A DNA stretch of 64,000 nucleotides from Arcuatula senhousia (Eukaryota; Mollusca; Bivalvia; Mytilida; Mytilidae): contig OZ020314.1 of assembly GCA_963971305.1 (NCBI GenBank), positions 1,674,001 through 1,738,000 on the forward strand, read 5' to 3'. The position numbers and the translations under genes were made by a program. Shown in pieces: positions 54,975 through 64,000 of this stretch (position 1 is the first letter of the stretch; each line of letters starts with the position of its first letter). The notes beneath the pieces are model-generated. The model did no database searches. It was not told the DNA's origin and saw only the letters and a program-made list of their open reading frames with translations.

Positions 54975-55385
54975 TGTGCTCGATTATTCTGTTCAGAGCA
55001 TGTTCTGTTTACTCTGTACAACGTAGAAAATCAAGTAACATGGAGCAGATTCAGAAGAAGAATTGCCTAAATTCAGTATTGCTAACCCTTAAATTTGACA
55101 AATAAATGCCCAATTTTACTAAAGCGTTGTAAATGACAATAATTTTAAAGTTTCAATATTTGTTTTCAATGTTTAATTAAATAGATAAACAAATAGCCTA
55201 ATATATTCTCTTTTAACTCACTTTGTTTCATTGGTCGCCATCTTGTTTTACAACTGCTCTAAACACACCACCTTCTCAAATGAAGTAGACAGAAGATACT
55301 CCGAACACATGTTCCGTTTTACTCGATTAATGTTCCGAGTGTTCGGAGCGTTTGGAGGTAATAATCGAGCACCGCCGAAATTTTG
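54975..55385. mobile_element. Possible 0.4-kb MITE
   Basis: TTCGGCTGTGCTCGATTATT at the left is the reverse complement, with one mismatch, of AATAATCGAGCACCGCCGAA at the right. ATGTTCYG words repeat inside. No clear target duplication. Confidence 0.45.
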
Positions 55386-55654
55386 TCTCCCTTTAATTGT
55401 TGTTGCGGTTGGACTTTTTTCCAGAAATGAAGGAGAAGATTTAAAGGTATTAACACTTTAACAGTGAGATAAAGGTATTTATTTATCAAGCGAAATCTTA
55501 ATCCGTGTTAAGGAACATATTTCTTACATTGACAATGTCACTTTTTTCAGTACATCAACAAAAACACAATCTACTTTCGTTTTCGATTTAAAATTTCCTG
55601 TTACACTAATTAATTAAAATAGATCAAGCCAGGCATACTCATTTAAAATAAGCC

Positions 55655-55810
55655 ATAAGAAGGAGGTTTGGCGCGCCTTAAAACCTGGTTTAACCCACTA
55701 TTTCTTTTGAAATGCCTTTACCATTGCTATCTTAAATTTTTCTGGTGTACTGTCTTCCTTGTTTTGTCTTGTCCTAAGATTGATTCTCCAAGTTCGGTAA
55801 TACGTCATTT
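55655..55810 (+). repeat. Dispersed repeat (GGTTTGGCGCC family)
   Basis: AAGGAGGTTTGGCGCGCCTT through TTTAACCCACTATTTCTTTT to CAAGTTCGGTAAT matches 8785-8985. Confidence 0.5.
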
Positions 55811-56639
55811 TCAAGTTCATTGCTTTTTGTGTAAAATCCCTCAATTAGACAGAAAATATCACATGACTTTACCAGTTTTTAGTCAAACTGGGGTGCTTTC
55901 CATTATACCATGTTATACGGTGCCTACCGGTTGAACTGGACAATTTTTGTTTTGTCACCGGTTCGTCTGGTTTGTATTTTCTTGCAAACCATTTGCGCTG
56001 AACCGGATAATGGAACACAAATCTGAGGTTCAACTCGTGCAAACCGCATAATGGATAGCACGCCTGGTTTGCTGTCGGCTAGACTTATGCAAAAGGGTTT
56101 GTGTGTTAATGAAAACAGTGATATCTTTATATTTTAATGGTAAATAATTCAATTGAATAGAAAAATATTATTACATGGGTAGAAAAATTTTCAGAATTGA
56201 AGATTCCATCGTTAATTAACAACAAAGCAGTATTTATTTTGATCTATTGCTATTTCTTGCCATGCTTGCACCAGAAGTCGTCATGCCCTAAAAAAATTTA
56301 TAATAAAAGAACTTTTTCCGGGTTCACAAGCCATTACGCGCTATTGTGAAAACCGAGTATTTTGTCATTACCTTTATTTTCTATTAACTAATGCTATAAA
56401 ACAGTCTGATTGACGACAAAGAACACGACGCATAAGTTCATATCAATAATTTACCATTTATTTATAACGAACTGACTATGATTACTTGCTACAAGTAACA
56501 ATAAGATTATTTTATTATTACATGCGTGACTAAAACAGGGATGGTTTCCAGAAACGGCTCCTTTTCAGTCGGAATCTCACAAGTAACAATAACAAATTAA
56601 ATTAGGATAACTCAACTTATTGTTACTCGCAAAATGACA

Positions 56640-57040
56640 AACTGTAGGTTCTAAGCTATTTTCAGACCTGTGGGACCTCTACTTCCTGTTTGGGGTGGGG
56701 CTGATATGAAAATCTATGAACATTGACTTAAAAATTTCTGTCAAGCTCTTCTCAGAAACCGTACTTGAGAATGATTTGAAACTTGGTAGGATGGTTCAGA
56801 ATAACAAACTGTGCATCCTTAGCGACTTTTAGACCTGTCAGGCCTTTACTTCCTGCTAAAGGTGGGGACAATATGAAATCTATGAAAACTGACTTGAATT
56901 TTTTTTTCAAGCTGTTATCAGAAACCATACATAGGAATAATTTGAAACTTGGTAGGATGATTCAGTATGACAATCTGTGCATCCTGAGCAACTTTCAGAC
57001 CTGTGAGACTTCCACTTTCTGTTTGGTACCTAGCTGGGAC
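56640..57040 (+). repeat. ~165-bp tandem repeat, about 2.5 copies
   Basis: GAAACTTGGTAGGATG lies near 56778 and 56945. GACCTGTSAGRCYTYYACTT and ATCAGAAACCRTAC blocks recur with the same spacing. Related to 17085-17210. Confidence 0.6.
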
Positions 57041-57414
57041 ATCCGTGTCCAATGAACACATTCCTTTTTTATTTTTTGAAAAAAAAATCGAACAAAACAT
57101 TTTAAAATCTTTATTTTAAAAAACTATCTTATCTGTAGTGTTAGTACATCCCATTACAACAATATTTTGCCCTCTCAATTTTTTATTTGTATTTCCCATG
57201 CCGCTGCTTTGTCCATATTGTTATCAACACGAATGCTGTCATGAAATTGTGATCATTCACTGTCTGCCATTTTGGAATAAATGTACATGTACAGTCCTCA
57301 CGATGTTTTTCATTATTTTTGGATTACAAATGTAAACACATTCATTAACAACATTTTCGGATTTTCTTTTCAAAAGTTTGTCAGAAATATTGTTTTTCAG
57401 TGTATTTAACATGT

Positions 57415-57725
57415 TTAATAGGAAACATCATGTTTCCATTCAAACCTGTGCACATGCAGACAGACAGAAAATCCAACAAAAACTGGAACCATTATTGAAA
57501 CAACACCAGACATTTGGTCTGGAAAGTTATGATTTTTAACCACTCCTGAGACATTTTTACTGGATTTGTCTGTTGGTCTGACGTATTTCTTATTGAAATG
57601 TTGTTCTGTTTTGTTGCGTATGTCATGTGCCATGATTTTCTGCCCTTTTTCTGACTGCAAAATATTCCTGCAACAAAAATCATGAATAAAATGCACAGAA
57701 ACAAAGACAAATTGTGTACAGTCAT
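57415..57725 (-). CDS. Doubtful small membrane or secreted protein frame
   Basis: ATG 57725 opens a hydrophobic stretch like a signal peptide (LSLFLCILFMIFVAGIF), but this frame then loses character after a run of A residues near 57650. An overlapping frame (57415-57696) continues with a polar part and one hydrophobic segment (GVVSIMVPVFVGFSV). Joined by a one-base shift these would look like a short type I membrane protein. Nothing supports expression and I do not recognise it. It may be chance. Confidence 0.2.
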
Positions 57726-57779
57726 TACACCTTTACCATAACTGTTTGTTTTAAAAATGTATTCAATATCTGTTTTTCA

Positions 57780-57819
57780 GCAGCATGTTGAATACCTGAA
57801 GAAGTTATTATGGATTGGT
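57780..57819 (+). CDS. Weak candidate small exon
   Basis: A TCTGTTTTTCAG acceptor and a GTAAGT donor bound 40 bp encoding QHVEYLKKLLWIG. Its phase does not join the next candidate exon at 58291 in an open frame, so it is doubtful. Confidence 0.2.
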
Positions 57820-58290
57820 TGTAAGTTTAAAATGTATTACTAAAACATGACTGCAAAATACATGTATTCCTGTAACCATTCAATGAAGGAAAAAAGAAGA
57901 GGATACCAGAATTACGAGGGGGCATTCGAATAGCTAGATAAAGACAAAATCAGAAAACAAGAAAAGCCGACATAAAAACACACAACAACCATGACAACAA
58001 CTGAAAAGCAATATATACAACACAAGTTCAAGTTGTAATGAGCGTGAAATCAAATGCTCCAGATATCATCATGAATCTTTATACATATATAAAGGATGCT
58101 TTGACATATAGAGAAACCATCGTACAATAATACTCAATCATATGTCATGTAGTTCAGTGATTGCAGATAAAAAAATATCATGTTTTTTAAACATATTCTT
58201 TATATTGAAAGTTTAACATATACATGTAAGTATTTATCCTGGATTTGGAAACAAGCGTAATGCTTCTATAAATCCATCTCCTGTTTGCAG

Positions 58291-58497
58291 CTTGCAAGAG
58301 TGGCATTTGTAGCGGCCCCAATTGAGCCTACTGTTATCAAACTCTACAAAGGCGTCTTTAAAGTACGCAGGGTATTGCTCTCCCAATATACTGGACAACC
58401 TTTTTTGGTCCCTTCCGAAGGACTAGCATCGCTTCTTGAGACCATCCACGCAAATGGTGTCAAGAAAGAGTTGGGGAAATCCGTTCATGAAATTCAG
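58291..58497 (+). CDS. Candidate orphan exon
   Basis: The acceptor is TCCTGTTTGCAG at about 58290 and the donor is TTCAG|GTAAAT at 58498. The open frame between them reads LARVAFVAAPIEPTVIKLYK and continues to GKSVHEIQ, with codon use and composition that look coding. It is 69 codons, phase 0 at both ends. I do not recognise the protein, and no partner exon was found. It could be a leftover exon carried by the neighbouring repeat element. Confidence 0.35.
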
Positions 58498-58499
58498 GT

Positions 58500-59215
58500 A
58501 AATGGCAGTTTTTTGCAAATAACTCTAAAACGGTGACAGATTTCAAAATTTTGATTGGGAACAAAAGTGATCAGCACCTCAAGATCTACCAGCTCTGAAA
58601 TTTTGAAGAAAATGCAACAACCCATGTAGGAGTTATTGCCCTTTCTGTGGATTTTTTGCAAATTTTGCACCTGTTTAGCTCAATATCTTGAAAACTATAC
58701 TAGATATTTGAGAAATTTAAATTGCATATTGTTAAGCACATCAAGATCTACCAATAATGAAACAGGGTCAACGTTGTAGGACCTTTTCTTTTAGGGGTTA
58801 TTGCCCTTAGAACGTCAAAATTTAGCATTTTAACAGCATTTCCTCATTACATTGAAAATGTTAACTCCTCTGACACTTTAAGTCCAAATGGAACCAAATT
58901 TGGTATAATTGTTTATTAGCATTAGGTGTATAGAACTGATGTGGGGATTTTTGATTGGTCGTAAAACATGGCCGCTGTGGCTAAAAATAGAACATTGGGT
59001 TAAACTGCATTTTTTTGCTAATAACTCAAAAAGGGTGACAGATTTTTGAATTTTAATTGAGATAAAAGTGATCAGCACCTTAAGATCCACCATAATGTCA
59101 GAAGACCCCCTTATTAAACTTATAACCCTTTCAATGTCAAATAGATTTTGCCTAATAGCCTTAACTTCAGGCACATATGTCAGGTGAGCGATTCAGGCTC
59201 CTGGGAGCCTCTTGT
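58500..59215 (+). repeat. Pearl/Helitron-like repeat with 3' hairpin
   Basis: Contains AAACATGGCCGCTGTGGCTA and AAAATAGAACATTGGGTTAA (matching the 190-240 region) and ~165-180-bp repeating blocks such as AGTGATCAGCACCTYAAGAT. It ends GGTGAGCGATTCAGGCTCCT then GGGAGCCTCTTGTTT near 59215, the same terminus as at 1030. Confidence 0.65.
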
Positions 59216-59569
59216 TTTCGATACTTTGGATTTTTGATAGATATTTTGGTTTGATTCAACCGATTCATGAAATTACTCCTTGAGATATGCATACCACAAA
59301 ACCTGTTTTGGTAGTTGTTCTGGAATTTATTTTCGCTGAATAATAGTCTTTGTACCATAAAAAGAGCCATATAAGTTCTATACAATTTTATTATACACAC
59401 ACTTTGACAAAGTTATATACAAACAAAATACTGTACATTGTCAAAACGTAGAAAAACATTCATGGTAGTAGGTATTTTTTTCAACAACAAACTTTGAAAA
59501 AATAAAACAATTTCAGTTACGACTGTACAGTTACTAGCTTTAACAATATAATAAAATATCACGTATATC

Positions 59570-59575
59570 TTTATT
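59570..59575 (-). other. AATAAA polyadenylation signal of the BEN gene
   Basis: TTTATT on the plus strand, about 165 bp past the BEN-gene stop; the best-placed signal for this gene. Confidence 0.5.
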
Positions 59576-59740
59576 CTTATACAAAATGTTATACATAAGC
59601 AAAACACTTGATAAATTGTATTTGAAATTCATTTTTGAAAAAAATATAAATAAAAGTTAACATTTACCTACATGTACTGTTTATAGTTATATACTATTTA
59701 TAATTTAAAAGTATTTACAACATTATTCACAAAATACAGT

Positions 59741-61837
59741 TCATAGTGGTGTCAAAGTAGGTGCTTTAACGGCTCTTCTTAAATACTCGTTGACTCTGGG
59801 TACGATTGCGTCTTTCCAGGCCCTTGAATCTGAGAGGTGAGGGTAGAAAAACAGGATATACCTCATCATGATGTTCTTTCTTTCTGGCTGGAGCTCGATC
59901 TTATTAAGTTTTCCACCACCGTAGTAACTGTATTGGAGACGCAGGTTGTCTGATGTAAATAGTTCAGGAAATAACTTTTCCAGAATCTTAGTGGCAAAGT
60001 GGCCTGGACAGTTGGACTGTTTAGCAATACCATTCAAGTCAGTCATGCTGATACGGAGATGTTCTGGAACGTCCATGAAAGGATAAGTTTCTGTTGTGGG
60101 GTCATGATGCTGTTGTTGGTAGTATGAAGTAGCAGGTGTGGATGTCTTAGATGACTGGTGAAGACTAAGAAGTTGTGCTAGCATGCTCATCATGCTTTTC
60201 TGGTTGGCTATAAGGGTTGCATTGGAGGACTCTAAAGCTGCGATTCGTTGTATCATGTTGTCATTTCTGGTTTGTTGCTGTGGTGATGGTGGAATGTCTG
60301 GGTAAATGAAGTGCTGTGAGTGGGTAGCTTGTGGCCGGAAGGGACTAAAGGCAGACTGCTGGTGTGTGTAGTTAAATGGGCTGTCTGGTTGAGTCTGTGG
60401 AAGTTGGAGGTATGGCAGAGGTACTGGTGTGTGGGTGGGCTGCTGAGGTACTGGTGTGTGGGTGGGCTGCTGAGGAACTGCTGTGTGTGTGGGTGGGTGA
60501 GGAACTGCTGTGTGTGTGGGTGGGTGAGGTACTGGTGTGTGGGTGGGTGAGGTACTGGTGTGTGGGTGGGTGAGGTACTGGTGTGTGGGTGGGTGAGGTA
60601 CTGGTGTGTGGGTGGGCTGCTGAGGAACTGCTGTGTGTGTGGGTGGGTGAGGAACTGCTATGTGTGTGGGTGGGTGAGGTACTGCTGTGTGTGTGGGTGG
60701 CTGAGGAACTGCTGTGTGTGTGGGTGGGTGAGGAACTGCTGTGTGTGTGGGTGGGTGAGGTACTGCTGTGTGTGTGGGTGGCTGAGGAACTGCTGTGTGT
60801 GTGGGTGGGTGAGGTACTGGTGTGTGGGTGGGTGAGGTACTGGTGTGTGGGTGGGTGAGGTACTGGTGTGTGGGTGGGTGGGTTAGGTACTGGTGTGTGG
60901 GTGGGTGAGGTACTGGTGTGTGGGTGGGTGAGGTACTGGTGTGTGGGTGGGTGGGTGAGGTACTGGTGTGTGGGTGGGTGAGGTACTGGTGTGTGGGTGG
61001 GTGAGGAACTGCTGTGTGGGTGGGTGGGTGAGGTACTGGTGTGTGGGTGGGTGAGGTACTGGTGTGTGGGTGGGCTGCTGAGGAACTGCTGTGTGGGTGG
61101 GTGGGTTAGGTACTTGTGTGTGGGTGGGTGAGGTACTGGTGTGTGGGTGGGCTGCTGAGGAACTGCTGTGTGGGTGGGTGGGTTAGGTACTTGTGTGTGG
61201 GTGGGTGAGGTACTGGTGTGTGGGTGGGCTGCTCAGGAACTGCTGTGTGGGTGGGCTGCTCAGGAACTGCTGTGTGGGTGGGCTGCTCAGGAACTGCTGT
61301 GTGGGTGGGCTGCTCAGGAACTGCTGTGTGGGTGGGTGGGTTAGGTACTTGTGTGTGGGTGGGTGAGGTACTGGTGTGTGGGTGGGCTGCTGAGGAACTG
61401 CTGTGTGGGTGGGTGGGTTAGGTACTTGTGTGTGGGTGGGTGAGGTACTGGTGTGTGGGTGGGCTGCTGAGGAACTGCTGTGTGGGTGGGTGGGTTAGGT
61501 ACTGGTGTGTGGGTGGGCTGCTCAGGAACTGCTGTGTGGGTGGGTGGGTTAGGTACTTGTGTGTGGGTGGGTGAGGTACTGGTGTGTGGGTGGGCTGCTG
61601 AGGAACTGCTGTGTGGGTGGGTGGGTTAGGTACTGGTGTGTGGGTGGGCTGCTCAGGAACTGGTGTGTGGGTGGGCTGCTCAGGAACTGCTGTGTGGGTG
61701 GGCTGCTCAGGAACTGCTGTGTGGGTGGGTGACTGTGGTTCTGGACTCTGGGGTAATGGATCAGGCTGTTCAGTTGTATTTCTGTATTGGATAACAGACG
61801 GAGGTAGATTTGTCCGTTTGATAACTGACGCTTTTTT
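59741..61837 (-). CDS. Last exon of BEN-domain gene, with proline-rich variable repeat
   Basis: In sense direction the exon begins after TTTTTCTTTTCAG at 61837 (KKASVIKRTNLPPSVIQYRN), then runs through a P/T/H/V/Q-rich repeat (THTAVPQQP, THTPVPEQP) coded by 61735-60418. A glutamine/proline linker follows, then a BEN domain in 59741-60256 (DVPEHLRISMTDLNGIAKQS, FATKILEKLFPELFTSDNL, LQPERKNIMMRYILFFYP), stop TGA 59741-59743. BEN domains bind DNA or protein in chromatin and transcription contexts. The frame is the same on both sides of the repeat. Inside it, fifteen 23-bp units move the reading frame, and a TAA (61418-61420) interrupts it. So this allele, as read, is truncated unless the repeat is misassembled. 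Confidence 0.8.
60418..61735 (-). repeat. Coding VNTR built of 27-bp and 23-bp units
   Basis: On the plus strand, units such as GAGGAACTGCTGTGTGGGTG...CTGCT (27 bp) alternate with GAGGTACTGGTGTGTGGGTG+GGT (23 bp). I count fifteen 23-bp units, all others 27 bp. Each 23-bp unit shifts the frame by one, but fifteen restore it. All three sense frames are free of stops except where TTAGG units fall in one frame. The plus-strand ORFs (60320-61421) are shadows. Confidence 0.85.
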
Positions 61838-62375
61838 CTGAAAAGAAAAATACAACTTTATTATTCAATTATAAACATAAAATAAAAGATTCAATAAAGA
61901 AATTCAATAAAATACATAGAATACAGGAATATGTAATTCAACATAAAACTGAGATTACAGAAAAAAAATATATACACTTTACGACCTAATTTTCATGTTT
62001 TTTTGAAGATAAATTTCTTATTTAATATATTATTATTTTTTTAAATATGTTTTTTTTAATGTATTTGCGAGTTAAAATGGTTTATTTATTTTAATTCAAT
62101 TTGTGCTTGTGCATAGAGTTTTTTTTTAAATAACATTGAAAACAAATTTAAAGTGACATTTAACAAAATACATGTACTGTATATTGCAAGTGACCATAAT
62201 AAAAGTCATAATTGATCTGGAACAGGAAACAGACCATTGAAAATAGACCATAATCCATGACCTGATCTTGTTAATTGCAGATAAGTCATAAAGTTATCTA
62301 CTTCATATGGTGTCTTAAAATGATTGCGCTATTTTGACAATAAACAAAATTAATTTGACAATTTGCAAACAGCTT

Positions 62376-62409
62376 TATATAAGAAAGTATAAAATATCTA
62401 GTTCATTCA
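62376..62409 (+). promoter_or_regulatory. TATA box and CATTCA cap-like motif of the transposase gene
   Basis: TATATAAG at 62376-62383 (a second TATAAAATA follows at 62389) and CATTCA at 62404-62409, about 28 bp downstream, 12 bp before ATG 62421. PyATTCPu cap sites after a TATA box are typical of replication-dependent histone genes. Confidence 0.45.
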
Positions 62410-62420
62410 TAGTAAACAAT

Positions 62421-63554
62421 ATGCCGAAAGTCCAACACAGTTCTAAACTTCGCGTCATTGAGTTATACAGATTGGGATGGCGGCCGTATGCTATTCGCCG
62501 ACAACTTGATGATGAAAACCAACCAGTCACCAAAAGCAGCATACAGCATATAATCGACAACTACAAGTCTGGTCGCTTCCTTTTTGAAACTAACATTTCG
62601 TTACCTCAAATATCATTTAAAACCATTACGGACACAGACCTTTCTCTTATCGACAACGCCCTAGCCAACGATTGTAACCTGTCTGCCAGAGATATTCAAC
62701 AAATGCTTGACAGAAACGGAACCAGTGTATCCCTATCAACTGTAAGAAAAGCTATTGGTGCAGCAGGTTGGGTATCTACAGCCCCAAGATATTGCCAGCT
62801 TATTCGAGATGTCAATAAAGAGCTCCGAGTACAGTTTTGTCAAGACCTCATTGCCAGAGACGATAAATTCGAAGATGTCATTTTCAGTGATGAAACTACG
62901 TTACAACTACACGACAACAAAGTTGGGGCATATAGAAGAAAGCAATCCGCAGGACCAACTAACTGTAAACCCAAACATCCACTGAAACTACATGTATGGG
63001 GAGCCATTAGTAAAAGAGGTGCCACGCAACTTGTCATTTTTGATGGTATTATGAATGCTGCTTTTTTTGTGCCGGAAGTTTTGGAAGCTACACTTAAACC
63101 TTTTGTCGACACCGTTTACCCTGACGGGCACAGATTCCAACAAGACAACGACCCTAAACACACCTCTAAACTTGCAAAAACTTTCATGGAAGAGAATGGT
63201 ATAAATTGGTGGAAATGGCCCTCGGAATCTCACGATTTGAACCCGATAGAAATGGTGTGGAATCAACTCAAAAGATACGTTTCAAAAAGAAACCCGTCTA
63301 CTAAAGAAGAACTCGCCCAATACGTAGAAGAATTCTGGTTAACAGAAATGACACCTGAGAATTGTAGTAAATATATTGACCATATCTTCAAAGTTGCACC
63401 AGTTGTAATTGCAGTAAATGGAAAAGCGACGGCCGATATACCTCGAAGGTTATTCACAGAGAGTTCCAGGGAAAAGAGCTTCACCTACTTTCATGATAAG
63501 CTATGCGCACCCCAGCTTAGAGACAGATTGACTACGATGATGGCAGACCGATAA
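62421..63554 (+). CDS. Tc1/mariner-type transposase, intact
   Basis: ATG 62421 (MPKVQHSSKLRVIELY) is chosen over 62334 because a TATA box and cap motif lie between them; 377 residues. There is a paired-like N terminus with two helix-turn-helix regions (RLGWRPYAIRRQL; NLSARDIQQMLDRNG). The DDE domain has FSDET (D157), FQQDNDPKHTS (D242) and HDLNPIEMVWNQLKR (E277), giving the DD34E spacing of Tc1 elements. The enzyme would cut and paste DNA at TA sites. The frame has no stop or indel. I did not find terminal inverted repeats on either side, which is odd for a complete transposon. The gene lies antisense in an intron of the BEN gene. Domestication or a very recent insertion are both possible. 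Confidence 0.9.
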   Translation: MPKVQHSSKLRVIELYRLGWRPYAIRRQLDDENQPVTKSSIQHIIDNYKSGRFLFETNISLPQISFKTITDTDLSLIDNALANDCNLSARDIQQMLDRNGTSVSLSTVRKAIGAAGWVSTAPRYCQLIRDVNKELRVQFCQDLIARDDKFEDVIFSDETTLQLHDNKVGAYRRKQSAGPTNCKPKHPLKLHVWGAISKRGATQLVIFDGIMNAAFFVPEVLEATLKPFVDTVYPDGHRFQQDNDPKHTSKLAKTFMEENGINWWKWPSESHDLNPIEMVWNQLKRYVSKRNPSTKEELAQYVEEFWLTEMTPENCSKYIDHIFKVAPVVIAVNGKATADIPRRLFTESSREKSFTYFHDKLCAPQLRDRLTTMMADR

Positions 63555-63589
63555 GAACCCGAACATTTGGTGAACAAAACTATAAAAAC

Positions 63590-63605
63590 AGTCCTTTTAA
63601 GGGCT
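63590..63605 (+). other. Histone-type 3' stem-loop, copy 1
   Basis: AGTCCT TTTA AGGGCT forms a 6-bp stem (one G-U pair) with a 4-nt loop, preceded by AAAAAC and followed by ACAC, 36 nt after the transposase stop. It matches the layout of metazoan histone mRNA ends (6-bp stem, UUUA/UUUC loop, ACC/ACA tail). Confidence 0.5.
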
Positions 63606-63614
63606 ACACAAAAC

Positions 63615-63653
63615 AGTCCTTTTCAGGGCTACTCAGTTTTTTCAAAAAGAATC
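63615..63653 (+). other. Histone-type 3' stem-loop, copy 2, plus purine-rich element
   Basis: AGTCCT TTTC AGGGCT (63615-63630), tail ACTCA, then CAAAAAGAATC at 63643-63653, 12 nt after the stem. A purine-rich CAAGAAAGA-like box at this distance is the U7-binding element of histone pre-mRNAs. Confidence 0.5.
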
Positions 63654-63769
63654 TTTCTATAATGTATAATAAAAAGAAAACAACTAGCCATAAAACTGTT
63701 GAAAATATGAACGCAGGTTTAAAAATAACTCCTTCAATTGTTTCATTTATTTTTATTGCAATTTTATAC

Positions 63770-64000
63770 CTTTGTCACGGTTACAGTCTTGGCAACTCTC
63801 TGTTTTTTTCTTGGTTGCTCAGTGGCGTGTTGGTCAAGCTCTTGTTCTTTTTCTAGCAGTAGTTGATTCATTTGACCCTCTGTTCCGGAACCAAGTACTG
63901 TTGCAGTGGCAATGTCATTGGAGCGAAGTCCATGCTTAACTGGGTACTGGGAATTGAGTACAACCTGGCAAAAATGGTCAAGATACATGTGCAATTTACG
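63770..64000 (-). CDS. Upstream exon of the BEN-domain gene (partial, runs off the window)
   Basis: The sense strand reads ...LDHFCQVVLNSQYPVKHGLR, SNDIATATVLGSGTEGQ, an acidic/Gln stretch and a basic end RKKQRVAKTVTVTK, with donor at 63769. It joins the exon starting at 61837 in phase 0. The basic RKKQR could be a nuclear localisation signal. The exon may begin at a TTTTTGCCAG acceptor near 63965, or continue past 64000. The ATG at 63994 is not compelling. Confidence 0.6.

Larger units (their letters stand above)
61838..63769 (-). other. Intron of the BEN gene containing an antisense transposase gene
   Basis: The donor CAAAG|GTATAA (63769) and acceptor TTTTCAG (61838) are in matching phase 0. 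The 1.93-kb intron is AT-rich apart from the transposase ORF. 61860-62330 shows no other feature. Confidence 0.65.

Noticed and set aside
60320..61421. Several plus-strand W/C/G/V-rich ORFs
   Set aside because: Translations of the VNTR on the wrong strand; splice phase and the BEN domain show the minus strand is coding.
62150..64000. Terminal inverted repeats for the Tc1-type transposase
   Set aside because: I compared both flanks and found no convincing inverted pair inside the window.
1..64000. tRNA or rRNA genes
   Set aside because: No cloverleaf with A/B boxes or rRNA-like block was recognised by eye; a covariance search would be needed to exclude them.

Overview
This window looks like nuclear DNA of a bivalve mollusc, most likely a mussel (Mytilus-like). 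The reasons are its AT-rich intron and intergenic sequence, eukaryotic splice sites, a very high load of tandem and dispersed repeats, a Penelope-like retroelement of the type with the endonuclease first (Naiad), and a HEPN/STAND/ankyrin receptor-like gene of a kind expanded in bivalves. The species is inferred from repeat style, not from a database match.

Layout. 1-2.8 kb: repeats. 2.8-13.5 kb (+): a multi-exon gene with a DZIP3-type HEPN domain, a heptad coiled coil, a STAND P-loop NTPase and an ankyrin array. The exon phases join cleanly. There is a nonsense codon in the ankyrin array and an alternative terminal exon. An intron holds a foldback-like element with a Tc1-like relic inside it. 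14.4-36.2 kb: no host gene seen. Two diverged copies of one segment (about 14.4-18.5 and 31.5-36.2 kb) carry related minisatellites of about 52 and 80 bp. Around them are a nearly intact Penelope-like element (26.4-29.7 kb, -), several inverted-repeat elements and a retroposed insert with a 14-bp target duplication. 36.8-41.7 kb: Penelope relics and short inverted-repeat elements. 41.7-54.3 kb: a nested set. A Penelope terminal sequence is split by a 1.07-kb inverted-repeat element and by an 11.2-kb Ty3/gypsy LTR retrotransposon (-). 54.3-59.2 kb: repeats and a few weak candidate exons. 59.7-64 kb (-): a BEN-domain gene with a proline-rich tandem repeat. Its intron holds, on the opposite strand, an intact Tc1-type transposase ORF with histone-gene-like promoter and 3' signals.

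The most unusual part is the LTR retrotransposon. Between LTRs that differ at 2 of 236 positions it carries gag with a ComEA-like helix-hairpin-helix, a candidate -1 frameshift site, a full pol and, downstream of pol, a zinc-finger plus TatD-type nuclease gene. A motif close to GGCCAACATAGCCGGCGCT recurs about twelve times through its leader, three ORFs and 3' region, always in the same orientation. Several homopolymer-linked frame breaks in such a young element could be real decay or base-calling errors.
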